A stretch of 64,000 nt of DNA, taken from positions 1 through 64,000 of IMG/VR virus record IMGVR_UViG_3300025012_000053; one strand, given 5' to 3'. A program made the position numbers and the translations under genes. Shown here piece by piece: positions 1-10,770 of the stretch. A model generated the notes under the pieces. That model made no database searches. It saw only the letters and a program-made list of their open reading frames with translations, and was not told the origin of the DNA. How positions within the stretch are numbered: the stretch's first letter is position 1; every line of letters begins with the position of its first letter. This DNA comes from a virus.

Positions 1-3000
1 TACAAGTCTGCCATCATTAGTACGATAATACCTGAGCTTACCTGAAGGACCAGCAGAAACACTCTGATTAAACTTACGTACTCCATATTCACTCTGAAGA
101 ACGAGTTTCGTACCTGAGAATTCTATATCTACAAGATTACGTTCAAGATATGAAGCAAGTTGTATAATAACTTTATCGATGATAGCAGGAAAGTCTATAC
201 TTATATCCGTACTTAAGATATCATAAGCTCTTTCATTGCCTGCACCATCCAAAAGATTAAGGATATTCCCTTTGATGCTTTTCTTATTAAAGAATTTACT
301 GAAGAACCTGTCTGATCCTATCCTTTCCAGTTCAGCCATGTGATAGTAGATCCTGTCAGCCATATCCTGGTTGTTTAAAAGCACTCTGGCAAGATATATA
401 AGCTGTGATGGTTGACGTACCTTACTCTCGATCTTGGCTTTTGGATCCAACTGTATACGATAATGATCATTCTCTACTTCAAATGTCATTTGTTTCACCA
501 ACTCCGGATCCTGAACATATCCTTCAGTAAGCATATCAAAGAATGATGCTGTCACTTCCGGCATACCAACCTTTACGCCAGACCCAAATACTGCTTCCAG
601 GGCTCCTGATTTACGTATATTATCGCGTAGGATACCAAGAGAAGGGAATTCTTTAATGAGCTCATCACTTAAAACAATAGAACTATATTTAATTGCTCTT
701 ACAGTACCATCTTTACCTATTGAATAAACTACAGGCTTTAATATCTTACCAAGTGAAAACTCTGATCCAAAACCTATGTTCTTAAGTTGTTCAAATCGTT
801 CCGGAAGCATGAATCCCTGGCCATCACCAATAGCAAAGTTATCCTTGAATGCCTTCATCAACATTGGAAGCTTCGGTAGTTCATCTTTTGTAAGAATATT
901 CTCAAGAAGAGTCTGTATATCTCCTGTCTCTTTATATTGATCACCTATGATCAGGAACTTAACTCTTTCAGGAAGCCCGAATACTTTATTAACAATAGGT
1001 TTCATACCAGGTGCTGTAGCAAGAGAAAACCTCCTCATCACATCTTCTTCATTCAAAAACTGATTATTATCACCAAGGATCATCTGATTAAGAAAATATG
1101 AATTAATATAGTTATTTGCTACATAAGAATATACAAATGGAAATATAAGATCCCTGTCAATAAGATATTCACCGGTTGTATTATTGACGGAACGAAGTTT
1201 CTTTTTACCTCTCAGGTTTGAATTGATAAATCCATCCATCGAAACATCTTCTCCAAGAATTCTTTTAACATTCTTCATAGAGAACATATCGGAATCAAAT
1301 GGGACCTTATTTTCTATAATGGTATCTGCTGCCTTTTCTGCTTCACGTTTTAATAAATCCATGACCTTATCGGAATACTTTGTAATCTCTTCTTCCGATA
1401 GTGGTTTTTTAACTATGTCGCGTTTACCGATTACCTCCTGTAATAATCTGAGATTAATAAACTTACTTTTATTATTTTCTTTTATACCTGAAAGCTGTGG
1501 AGAACTGTTTATCTGTCTTATTGCATCTTCTATTGAAGTTCGGACTTGTGCAATAGTAAGTACATTGATCTTTGCCCCGAGAACATTATTCCTTTCATTG
1601 GGATATAGTGCCTGGAAGTATTTCTCTCTTCCTTCACTTGAATATCTTATCCTGTCAATGAATCCTGCAACAAAAGTCCTTACTATAAAATCCTGTGTAC
1701 TCTCATCTTTTTGTTTTATCCCAAATAGATTTTCATTGAATCCTATATTCCGTATGCCATCATGATCAAATACTGAGAAGATCTTATTCTTCCCGGTCAA
1801 GAATATATTATGCTTAAAATAATCAGACCTGAGATGATTTGGAATAGACAGAGATATGCTCCCGCCTTTTAATTCTCTTGTATTAATAAGACTAAATAAT
1901 ACATTATGAGCAAATGAAGATGGCGACCACATGTATTTACGTTTCTTTGCAACATCCCTGACATTAGTTGCCCTTAGATTAGCATTACTATACATCATAA
2001 GCCTGGATAATCCCCTTAATAGATTACCGCTCTCTGCGAGTATGTCTTCTGTAGTATAGTAAAGATCCGCTGCTTCTTCTCCTGATTCGATAGCATCCTG
2101 AGTAATTGTCTCTTTTGCTTTTCCTATAAGTACAGAAATCCTTGATATGAATCCTTCAAGATCATTATATATAGCAGTAACATCTGATTCTACATTCTGA
2201 ATGTTATTAGCAAGCAGTCCCATTCCCATCTTCTTAAGGAATGATCTTATAAGTTCAAGTCGATTATCTTTAAATTCATTTTTATTAGGAGCCCACCAAC
2301 CTTTAACGAATTTATCAACAGAATCCTTATCAGGTAATGAATCAACGATATTCTCTTTTAACTGACTTTCTATTCCAAGATGAGGACCAAAATATGAACC
2401 GGGAATATAAGATATAGCATATGTACCTGCTCCTTCCCATTTCTTTTCTACAAGAAATAGATTTTTTTGCTTCTGGTTATTAAAGAGATTGATGATACTC
2501 CGATAAGTATTTACATTCATATATTTCTCAAAATGTCCCTTTATATCATCAATATTAAGATCATATGTTGATGATAAACGAATAATATACTCCCGGGTAC
2601 TTTCATTATCTGCCCTTGCAATAGTATTAGAGCCTATGATAGATGCTCCTGCAGGCCCGGCAACATCACTTACATCTTTATTCTCTGAGAATGCAAACAG
2701 GTTCTCATTAATAAAACGCATCGTATTTGGAAGATTGGTTCCATCTTTACCATAATTGATTCTACGCGCATCATTATTAAGATTCTTTATATACTCGACT
2801 ATTGCATATGATCGTGGTTCTTTACCATTATTTCTCCATTGTTCTTCAACCTGTTTTATAAACTCACTATTTTCTGGCTGTAAACCTTCAAAGAGTTGCA
2901 ATGTCCTGATATATGCTTCTCTCCACCCCATATACTTACCGGTAGCAAGTTTAATATTGGAAAGGAAATCTTTTACAACTGCTGACATCTTTGCTTCCTG

Positions 3001-6000
3001 GTTAAAATCATCAGACTCCATGATATGTTCCTTCATGTTAACCCTGTCAACAATCTTGTCATAATATTCTTTTATTTCCTCTGTAGATATGGTTGTATCA
3101 ACGGTTATCTCTCCTGCAGAACTGAAGTCCCAATTTTGATATATATCATTGACAAGAAGATTGTAGTTGTCAATTACTGTCTTGTAATATCCGGCTTCTT
3201 TTCCATTCTCTGCTATCTCATTAAGAGAAGTTTTTGCTTTCTTAAGTCTCTTCCCTTCTTTTAATAATATTATATAATCCTGTGTTATTACATCTTTTGC
3301 AATATCAAACATCTCTCTTCTGGTTACAGGGAAACCATCAAATCCAAGTGCATGAATCCTTAAAAACTCATCCTGTATTATTGCCCTGGCATTACGATAT
3401 ACATCAATGGCATGTGAAAAACTACCAGTATCCTGTCCGTAAAGAGAAATAATATTACGCATAGACCGGGTAATACCAATGCCAGTATATTTACTCTTTG
3501 TGAAATAACCTCCTTCAATAGTCTCAAAGAACCTATCAAGACTATTCATGTTCATATTAATAAACCCAAGATTCTTAGCGAGCCAGTTGAAGAATCTCTT
3601 TAGTATGTTATCAACAGTTGTAAGTTTCTTTTGTTGATAATCCTGAAACTTCTCGGCAAGTAATTCCTCTATCTCATCCACTGATCTGTCAGCATACTCT
3701 TTAAATTGATTCCTGAAGGCATTAACGATCATATTACGTTCTCTCTGGCTGAGATGTTCATTGAAGATCTTATGGAACGTCTCATGCCTTATTATCTTCT
3801 TAAATGTCATGCCACCGCGTTCCATTGCCCAGATAACTTCATCCCGGTATAAACCATAAAGACTTCTTCCATCTTCCATCCCGGATAAAGTCATCTCATC
3901 AACAAAATACAATACTTCTTTTCCCTCTTTTGATATGTTAGGGATGAATTTCTCAAGTAGTTTACGAGCTTCTTCCTGAGTTATTGCTTCACCAGGATCC
4001 TGTCCCACGTTAAGCATATTCCGGGTCCTTCTTCTATTTACTATTTTATCCTGAACGCTATTAACAGCTTTGTCTATTTTAGCTCCTATAGTCTTTGGTT
4101 CATCTTTAGCTGTCTCTGGTTTCTTATCCAGATCTATTTGTATTTGTGTACGGTTTATTGATGATAGTTTACTTGCCAGAAGATCCTCGAGCTGAACTAT
4201 GTTCCTATTAATATCTTTCCCAAGTTCATTGATCCCCTGTGGTCCATTCATCATAAGGGGTAGGTTCAAAGATGTGTGATTACCATCCTGATCGAATGTT
4301 AGTATCTGATGTAATTGTTCTGAGGTAACAAGCGCTACCTCATGTTCCTTCCTGAGTTCATCAAACTCCTGTTTACTTATTCCTTCAACCAATGTTTGCT
4401 GATTGTCTTTTATTTGTAACAAAAGTGTTTCAAGCCTGGTTATATTTTCTTCATCGGTAAAGCTTTTTGTCTCATCAAGAAATTCGGTTACATCTCTGGC
4501 ACCGCGACCTATTGATATCTGTTCTCTTGCCATCTCCTTATAGATTTTAAGAAGATGTTCATAATAATTGGTTGATGAATTATGTTCACTCAAGAGATGT
4601 TTTGCCTGTGTTATATATTTAACCGATGGCTTGCCATCTGTATATGTTGTTATCCTTTTCTTAATGACCCAGGGATTATCACTATTAGCCTTAGCGAGTA
4701 TATTAAGAGCTATCTGTGCTGTTCCCTTACCTGCAATAAGTTTATTCTGGTCAGTTACATATTCAACAATATCTGATTTGTTATCCTTACGAAGAATATA
4801 CCCGCCTTGTTTCTTTGGATGCTTTTTAAACTCATATGTATAATCAGGATTAGTAAGTTCCGTTGGACCAAGATACTGTTCCATCTCTTCCTGGCTCTTA
4901 ACTTCTACCCTCTGTTCTCCTGGTCCATAGAATCCCGGGATGATAGTAGCTGATAATTCAGCAATCTTATTGAACTGTTCTTCTGTTACATTTGGAAATC
5001 CTCTTTCTTCAAACTCATCCTGGTAATCTTTATATTTATAGTTACCATCTTTAATACTCTGTATCTCTCCATCAGCATTGACCTCAAAATTCTTATAGAA
5101 CCTTTTAAGAAATTCATTTACTCCTGGCTCAGAAAGTCTTCCTATTCCCAAAGCCTCAAAAGTATCTATAGCAGAAGTAAAATCAGATAACTTCTGCATA
5201 AGATTATCACTATTACGTATCTTCCTTGCAGTAAGTCTTATGAACTGTTCTTTACGTGTGTGCTCTTCTCCATCCTTAGTTGTTTTACGCTGAATAATAA
5301 GATATGGGACACCCGGGAATAACTTCTTATCTTTTATACTAAACATCTCGATAGTGAAAGCAAGAGTCTCTTTTAATGGTGAAGAAAAGATGCTCTCCGC
5401 TTTTGCAAGTAACCTCTTAAGAAATCCAGTTCCCTGATCCTGAATTGTATCTGAATAAGTATAGGATAACTGTTCTGCTTTTCTTATTGTTCCTTCTGCA
5501 AGTATTGTAGGACCAGTTTCAAGTTTAAGAGTTCCCTCTATTCCTGCAGATAAACTATTTGATACATTGCCGGCAGCTTCACTCCTGGATAACAGATCAA
5601 GACCAAAATCATCTTCAAGAAGCTCAGCCTGACCCATGATGCCAATCTGTTCCCACTTTCCATTACCTGTTGGACCTGGAAGAGGAGAACCATCTATATT
5701 GATCTGCTGTGCCACTATCCATATCTGGTAATCCTTAATATCGGGATTGTAAACCCTTATATATTTTACCTTGGATCCACTTCTTATATATGGTGTACTG
5801 TCTGATTTATTATCCCTGCTCTTGATAGGATAATATGAAGGAAACCTGACAGATCTTGTATTACCATCAGAAAGATCAAGAAGAAACTCACCTCCGGTAG
5901 ATGGTATATTATCAATACTCATCTCTTCATCTTCTGCGGGAGAATCTTTAATATCAGAGAATGGCACCTGTTCTTCAGTTTCTCCTGTTGCTTTTAATGC

Positions 6001-9000
6001 CTGCGCAGGTGCAACCCCGGCGCCTTTTATTGTCATACCATGAATTCTTGCTTCAAACTCAAGTCTGTTTGCAAATGCATTACGTATATCAATATCCCTT
6101 TGTTTATTATCTTCTGGAACAATATCATGTACACGGAATCTCCATGCCCCAGGATCCTTTTCATAACTCTTGATGAAGATATAATCCTTTGACCGGGATA
6201 AGGCTGTGTACATACCTTCATTAAACTTACGCTGCGCTGCCTTGAGATATGTATCAAAATCTTTTGGATCCATATCGACATATACTTCATCATACTGAAG
6301 ACCTGCTACAGCATCATACTGCATTATATCAACACCAAGACCTTCATAGAACTTAGCATCCTGCTCATTACTGACTACTATAACCCTGCTCCTTTGATTT
6401 GCTTTCTGATGTATTGCTATCTGTCTTTTAAGATCTGCCTTGCTGCCTGATATGTGAACTCCATTAGCAGGATTGCCAAGATCGGCATCAGCAACACCAA
6501 GGATTGTATTTACCTTTGATGGCACACCAAGGAACCTGTTCTGGATACTTATTATTGCTGAATTGCCGGACCGGAATACTGCAGTAAGAGGATTAAGATG
6601 ACGTACATTGATCATATCACCATAGAAATTATTGATAGCAGGGAAATCCACGTTCCTGTTTGATGACTGTGAAGGATCTCCAAATACATATACTCTTAAT
6701 GGTTTCTTTCTTGTCTCATTTGCCTTAGTTACATTTTCTGCTATCATATCAAGCTGTGAAGCATCAAGCCTGGCTACTTCATCAATAAGAAGAATATTGA
6801 ATTTATCATCCTTTAGCAGCTGATAATCAAATGTATCTACAAGTCCGGTATTGGTTACTCCTTCAAGACTTTTCTTTAATACACCAAGAGCATTCTCATG
6901 AGTGCTCAGACCAATTACTGATTCTGGTTTAAAGCCCATCATCCTGGATAACCACTTCGCAAATATTGTTGTCTTACCTGATCCAGCCAATCCCTTCAGA
7001 TAATACCATCCTTTATACTCCTGCTTAGACTGTGTTTTTGTTAAAGAGATATTAAGTTCACGTATAGCTTCACGAAGAGCTATATCCTGTTGATTACTCG
7101 GGATCTTATCTTCAGTATTCAATAGAGAATTCTCTACTTCTATTATCTCTTCAATCTTGATTTTACTTTCAAGCATCCTGGTTAACTTGTCAAGGGCAAG
7201 AAGAGATATATGTGTCTCAAGAAGCTCGAGTAGTTTCTTCTTATCTACATTATAAACAACAGGAGCGCCTTCTTTCAGTGCTGTATGTAGTTTGATTGCA
7301 TCCTTATCAATAAAGAAGTCATCAATGGCATTTGCCTTGGTTATATTAAGATTAGGATCAAACTTATTAACAATGATCTCAAGTATGTCATTGAATGCAC
7401 TGTCAGGATACTTCTTATATTGCTCAAGAGTAGTCAGTGAATATAACTTAACCATATCCATTACCTGCTGAGCAAATGTCTCTATCCTGCTATTAATTAT
7501 CTCGGTAGTTTTCTTATTTAATTCATTTTTTGCTTCATTGTTTTTCTTAACCAGTTCGATGATTTTCTCAACGAACGTACTGTCATAGGTATATTCTATA
7601 CCATCCTGCTGAGCTTTTGATGCTTCGTTAAGAATTCCTTCAAGGATATCCTTGCCAATAGTCTTCTCGATAATACTGTAGATATCTTTATTAAGATCCG
7701 ATACCTGATGTGTTTTCTTATCACGGTTAGTTATAAGACCTATGGCATTAAATAGCGAAGCGGAATAATTGATCCTGCTTTTCATATCAATCACGCTCAT
7801 CTTTTCCCGGGCCTCAGCAGCTTTAGGTCTTAATGTATTAAGATCCTCTATCGCCCTGTCGATCTTCTCAAGAAACCCCTTAAATTCATTCGTGGTGAGC
7901 AATCTCCTTCTGCCAGGGGAACTATATATCTGTTTTCTTCTATCAAGTTCTGTCAAAGCATTGTCAATAGCTGAAACATCATTATACTTATCATTACCCC
8001 TGGCTGCATGTATTATATCCTTAGCTGTATCTATAGGCTGATCAGCAAACTCTCTTTGAAACTTACGATATGTTTTCTTCTGATCCTTCGCGAATGTTTT
8101 ATCTTCAAGTTCCGGGATATTAGATAATATATCCTGAAATGACTGTGATGAACGTTCATGATCCAGACGAAGAGCCTCTCTTGTATCTATCTTCTTCTGT
8201 AATTTTATTGCTTCGTTATTAAGCTTCTCAAAATCTGGTCCTGGTTGTTTCGGACCAAAAGGTATTCCATCCTCATCAACAGGTTGGACCATGCTACCTT
8301 CTCTTGCTGCTTCGGCTTGTCTCTCCCACTCTTCTGCCTGGTTCTTTGTCCTGTTAAGATATGATCCTCTCTGGTTTATAAGTGACTGTACCTTATCAAG
8401 ATCTTCTTTGGAATAATAATCACCATTTGATATATTGTTAACAACGGTGTTAATAACATCAGATATAGGCTTCCTGCCTTTTACTGCTTCTTCTACATCC
8501 TTTGCTGTCTGAGCTTTCCTACGATAGTTCTTTCCTATATCATGGAAATAGTTATACATGGCGCCAAACTCATTAGACATATCCGGCGCAAGGCCATCGG
8601 CTACATCCCTGGCAAACCTGGTAGAAAAAGGATTCTTGGTACCATTGATATAAAAATACTCATCCTGTTCATACTGTGCTCTCTCAATATCTTTCTGAGT
8701 AACTTTTGAATCCGGTTGTTGCTGATCTTTTTTAAGTTGCGTAACCTTGTCCCTGGCATTGGCTTTCATGAACTGCTCATTAAGATAATCCGTGTATAAC
8801 TTCTCACGGGTTTTCTTTTCAAGGATCTTCCCGGTCAGTCTCTCACTATCTTTTATAAGCTTTCGAATATCATCTTTCTGCTCATCTGAAATCTGGTCAT
8901 TAGAAAGATAATCCTCATACATATTTCTCTTTACCTGTTCTCCAAAGAGTGTTTTTAAAGCTACTATATTAAACTCTTCTCTTGACTTCTCATTCTTAAA

Positions 9001-10767
9001 GTCTTCAGCACTCATGATCTGGTTACGTGCATTTTCAAATGCTTCACGCAAAGGTTTAATATCTGCCTTTGTAAACTTATTCTGATATCCTTTCTCTGCA
9101 AGTTCCTTTGGTATTGCCAGATCACGTTCCATCAGGAGATCATCTACTTCCTCAAGGTTAGTCATGCCCGGAGTAGTAGCATAGTTAAAATATAACCTTG
9201 CCAGGGCATCTTTATTTATTGTCTCAAGGTGAATATTATCAGCATTGACTGTTGCTGCCATACCTTCATCAAAAAGAAGTTTATTATAAAGAGAATACAT
9301 GAACATCCTCTCTGCCTTATCAATATCTATCTCAGTTTCATTATTTTCATTATAGTATGATTCTGTCTCTATATCCCTGACAGTACCATCTTCCTGTTGT
9401 TGTTTTATAGTTGATTTGAAAGTCTTGTAAGGAGCTGCAATATGTTGTGAATACCACTTATCATGCTTATTCATCTCTCCCTTAAGGAAAGTATAAATAT
9501 CTTCTTCCTCTTGTATCTGTTTTCTTTCCCCTACTGCTGAAGCCCTGCCTCCAACACCACCAAAGAGACTACCAACCAAAGATCCAAGAACCATATTTTT
9601 TTGACCCTCTACAGTACTAAAATTATCAATCCATTCATTTGCTATCCCAAGAGTATAGTCATCAATATTCTGTCCGAATGATTCTTTCCTCGTACTATAT
9701 GTCTGAAGGGCATGTTGCATACCTTCTTCCCATAGACCTTCTGATACAAGTCCTGTTCCTATGCCTTTCAATGATTCTCCCCATAGCGATATATCTTTTG
9801 AAGCAATAGTTCCTGCGCGTACTCCTGTCCTCATCTCTGACGCTACCTGTCCGATCTTGCCGAACATAAACTTACTCTGAATGTAGTTAGGAACTATCAG
9901 TACTCCAAGGTTCCCTTTAAATACATTAGCTGCTCCGGTAGACACAACTCCATTTATCTTTGTCTGTTGTTCAGTAGTAAGCATCTCGAATGGCTTATCA
10001 TAATCGCGCATTGACATCTTCTGCTTCTCACTGTCCTTAAAGTCTTTTGATTCAAACCCGGCTTCTCCTATTGAGTTCAGAAGTGTTGATCCATATACCT
10101 GAACTTTTTGGCCCATTATCTTTGCAGCCTCTTTTGTTGCGCCTGCTCCTGCAAGAGCCTTTCCAAGACCAAGAGCTTTTGATGCAGCACCAATACCGGC
10201 TCCGGTAAGATATGCAGATCCAAGGAAAGCAAATGAATCAAAAAGATCATCAAACCAGAATGCAGGATCCTTCATCTGTTGTAACAGGTTTCCGTTTCTT
10301 GCACTATAGGATTTATTAATCGGAAGGGATTCCCTGAGACCAGAATCCATCTTACTCATTGTATTTACAAAAGCATTATCCCATATAACATTAGGATCTG
10401 CTGTTTCCGGATCATCAAGATAATCCATACCATAAGAAACAGCTCCGGCTATATGACCTACATTCTGAGCAAACTTAGGAATAAGACTTGTACCACGCGA
10501 TACAAGGCCACTACCGAATTTATTAAAGAATGGTTGAACTTCAGCTTTCATTGACTCTTCATCCCATACAGGAACACCCTGTCCGATAAGATACTTTGCT
10601 TTACCGACAGATGTATCCATATTAAAATAAGAACCAGGTCTTTGTTCTCTTTGTTTGAATAGCTTTATTGGTAATGGTTTTTCAACAGGAAGTCCTGTCC
10701 CTTGTTCTATTATTGGACTTTCAATATCCTGGGCATCAGGGTCTACCCAGTTTCTATTAGATATCAT
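1..10767 (-). CDS. Giant multi-domain virion-type protein: SF1 helicase, HExxH peptidase-like and possible RNA polymerase regions (3' end cut by window)
   Basis: An open frame of 3589 codons runs from the ATG at 10767 through the left edge, so the C-terminus is missing. The ATG lies 3 nt after the stop of the upstream cargo gene. The N-terminal ~350 residues include small-residue-rich hydrophobic stretches, followed by long charged helical regions. An SF1 helicase domain follows: Walker A GLAGSGKTT at ~1259-1267, Walker B LLIDE with D1329/E1330, and motif-VI-like YTALSRSK at 1520-1527. HETFH at 2328-2332 fits a zincin active site. GDGQGF at 3314-3319, followed by a Lys/Gly-rich segment, resembles a motif I recall from crAss-type giant proteins interpreted as two-barrel RNA polymerases; the expected DxDxD catalytic loop would lie beyond the edge. 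Position after the cargo genes suggests packaging and injection. The helicase call is firm, the peptidase likely and the polymerase tentative. Confidence 0.8.
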   Translation of the reverse strand, partial: MISNRNWVDPDAQDIESPIIEQGTGLPVEKPLPIKLFKQREQRPGSYFNMDTSVGKAKYLIGQGVPVWDEESMKAEVQPFFNKFGSGLVSRGTSLIPKFAQNVGHIAGAVSYGMDYLDDPETADPNVIWDNAFVNTMSKMDSGLRESLPINKSYSARNGNLLQQMKDPAFWFDDLFDSFAFLGSAYLTGAGIGAASKALGLGKALAGAGATKEAAKIMGQKVQVYGSTLLNSIGEAGFESKDFKDSEKQKMSMRDYDKPFEMLTTEQQTKINGVVSTGAANVFKGNLGVLIVPNYIQSKFMFGKIGQVASEMRTGVRAGTIASKDISLWGESLKGIGTGLVSEGLWEEGMQHALQTYSTRKESFGQNIDDYTLGIANEWIDNFSTVEGQKNMVLGSLVGSLFGGVGGRASAVGERKQIQEEEDIYTFLKGEMNKHDKWYSQHIAAPYKTFKSTIKQQQEDGTVRDIETESYYNENNETEIDIDKAERMFMYSLYNKLLFDEGMAATVNADNIHLETINKDALARLYFNYATTPGMTNLEEVDDLLMERDLAIPKELAEKGYQNKFTKADIKPLREAFENARNQIMSAEDFKNEKSREEFNIVALKTLFGEQVKRNMYEDYLSNDQISDEQKDDIRKLIKDSERLTGKILEKKTREKLYTDYLNEQFMKANARDKVTQLKKDQQQPDSKVTQKDIERAQYEQDEYFYINGTKNPFSTRFARDVADGLAPDMSNEFGAMYNYFHDIGKNYRRKAQTAKDVEEAVKGRKPISDVINTVVNNISNGDYYSKEDLDKVQSLINQRGSYLNRTKNQAEEWERQAEAAREGSMVQPVDEDGIPFGPKQPGPDFEKLNNEAIKLQKKIDTREALRLDHERSSQSFQDILSNIPELEDKTFAKDQKKTYRKFQREFADQPIDTAKDIIHAARGNDKYNDVSAIDNALTELDRRKQIYSSPGRRRLLTTNEFKGFLEKIDRAIEDLNTLRPKAAEAREKMSVIDMKSRINYSASLFNAIGLITNRDKKTHQVSDLNKDIYSIIEKTIGKDILEGILNEASKAQQDGIEYTYDSTFVEKIIELVKKNNEAKNELNKKTTEIINSRIETFAQQVMDMVKLYSLTTLEQYKKYPDSAFNDILEIIVNKFDPNLNITKANAIDDFFIDKDAIKLHTALKEGAPVVYNVDKKKLLELLETHISLLALDKLTRMLESKIKIEEIIEVENSLLNTEDKIPSNQQDIALREAIRELNISLTKTQSKQEYKGWYYLKGLAGSGKTTIFAKWLSRMMGFKPESVIGLSTHENALGVLKKSLEGVTNTGLVDTFDYQLLKDDKFNILLIDEVARLDASQLDMIAENVTKANETRKKPLRVYVFGDPSQSSNRNVDFPAINNFYGDMINVRHLNPLTAVFRSGNSAIISIQNRFLGVPSKVNTILGVADADLGNPANGVHISGSKADLKRQIAIHQKANQRSRVIVVSNEQDAKFYEGLGVDIMQYDAVAGLQYDEVYVDMDPKDFDTYLKAAQRKFNEGMYTALSRSKDYIFIKSYEKDPGAWRFRVHDIVPEDNKQRDIDIRNAFANRLEFEARIHGMTIKGAGVAPAQALKATGETEEQVPFSDIKDSPAEDEEMSIDNIPSTGGEFLLDLSDGNTRSVRFPSYYPIKSRDNKSDSTPYIRSGSKVKYIRVYNPDIKDYQIWIVAQQINIDGSPLPGPTGNGKWEQIGIMGQAELLEDDFGLDLLSRSEAAGNVSNSLSAGIEGTLKLETGPTILAEGTIRKAEQLSYTYSDTIQDQGTGFLKRLLAKAESIFSSPLKETLAFTIEMFSIKDKKLFPGVPYLIIQRKTTKDGEEHTRKEQFIRLTARKIRNSDNLMQKLSDFTSAIDTFEALGIGRLSEPGVNEFLKRFYKNFEVNADGEIQSIKDGNYKYKDYQDEFEERGFPNVTEEQFNKIAELSATIIPGFYGPGEQRVEVKSQEEMEQYLGPTELTNPDYTYEFKKHPKKQGGYILRKDNKSDIVEYVTDQNKLIAGKGTAQIALNILAKANSDNPWVIKKRITTYTDGKPSVKYITQAKHLLSEHNSSTNYYEHLLKIYKEMAREQISIGRGARDVTEFLDETKSFTDEENITRLETLLLQIKDNQQTLVEGISKQEFDELRKEHEVALVTSEQLHQILTFDQDGNHTSLNLPLMMNGPQGINELGKDINRNIVQLEDLLASKLSSINRTQIQIDLDKKPETAKDEPKTIGAKIDKAVNSVQDKIVNRRRTRNMLNVGQDPGEAITQEEARKLLEKFIPNISKEGKEVLYFVDEMTLSGMEDGRSLYGLYRDEVIWAMERGGMTFKKIIRHETFHKIFNEHLSQRERNMIVNAFRNQFKEYADRSVDEIEELLAEKFQDYQQKKLTTVDNILKRFFNWLAKNLGFINMNMNSLDRFFETIEGGYFTKSKYTGIGITRSMRNIISLYGQDTGSFSHAIDVYRNARAIIQDEFLRIHALGFDGFPVTRREMFDIAKDVITQDYIILLKEGKRLKKAKTSLNEIAENGKEAGYYKTVIDNYNLLVNDIYQNWDFSSAGEITVDTTISTEEIKEYYDKIVDRVNMKEHIMESDDFNQEAKMSAVVKDFLSNIKLATGKYMGWREAYIRTLQLFEGLQPENSEFIKQVEEQWRNNGKEPRSYAIVEYIKNLNNDARRINYGKDGTNLPNTMRFINENLFAFSENKDVSDVAGPAGASIIGSNTIARADNESTREYIIRLSSTYDLNIDDIKGHFEKYMNVNTYRSIINLFNNQKQKNLFLVEKKWEGAGTYAISYIPGSYFGPHLGIESQLKENIVDSLPDKDSVDKFVKGWWAPNKNEFKDNRLELIRSFLKKMGMGLLANNIQNVESDVTAIYNDLEGFISRISVLIGKAKETITQDAIESGEEAADLYYTTEDILAESGNLLRGLSRLMMYSNANLRATNVRDVAKKRKYMWSPSSFAHNVLFSLINTRELKGGSISLSIPNHLRSDYFKHNIFLTGKNKIFSVFDHDGIRNIGFNENLFGIKQKDESTQDFIVRTFVAGFIDRIRYSSEGREKYFQALYPNERNNVLGAKINVLTIAQVRTSIEDAIRQINSSPQLSGIKENNKSKFINLRLLQEVIGKRDIVKKPLSEEEITKYSDKVMDLLKREAEKAADTIIENKVPFDSDMFSMKNVKRILGEDVSMDGFINSNLRGKKKLRSVNNTTGEYLIDRDLIFPFVYSYVANNYINSYFLNQMILGDNNQFLNEEDVMRRFSLATAPGMKPIVNKVFGLPERVKFLIIGDQYKETGDIQTLLENILTKDELPKLPMLMKAFKDNFAIGDGQGFMLPERFEQLKNIGFGSEFSLGKILKPVVYSIGKDGTVRAIKYSSIVLSDELIKEFPSLGILRDNIRKSGALEAVFGSGVKVGMPEVTASFFDMLTEGYVQDPELVKQMTFEVENDHYRIQLDPKAKIESKVRQPSQLIYLARVLLNNQDMADRIYYHMAELERIGSDRFFSKFFNKKSIKGNILNLLDGAGNERAYDILSTDISIDFPAIIDKVIIQLASYLERNLVDIEFSGTKLVLQSEYGVRKFNQSVSAGPSGKLRYYRTNDGRLV

Positions 10768-10770
10768 ATC

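Noticed and set aside
1184-1765. Open plus-strand frame of 193 codons
   Set aside because: It is antisense to the giant gene, whose minus-strand frame contains coherent domain motifs; the translation is Ser/Leu/Phe-rich shadow sequence with no RBS or family pattern.
6033-6293. Second minus-strand frame of 86 codons inside the giant gene
   Set aside because: It overlaps the helicase motif VI region, which reads clearly in the main frame; no evidence for a nested gene.
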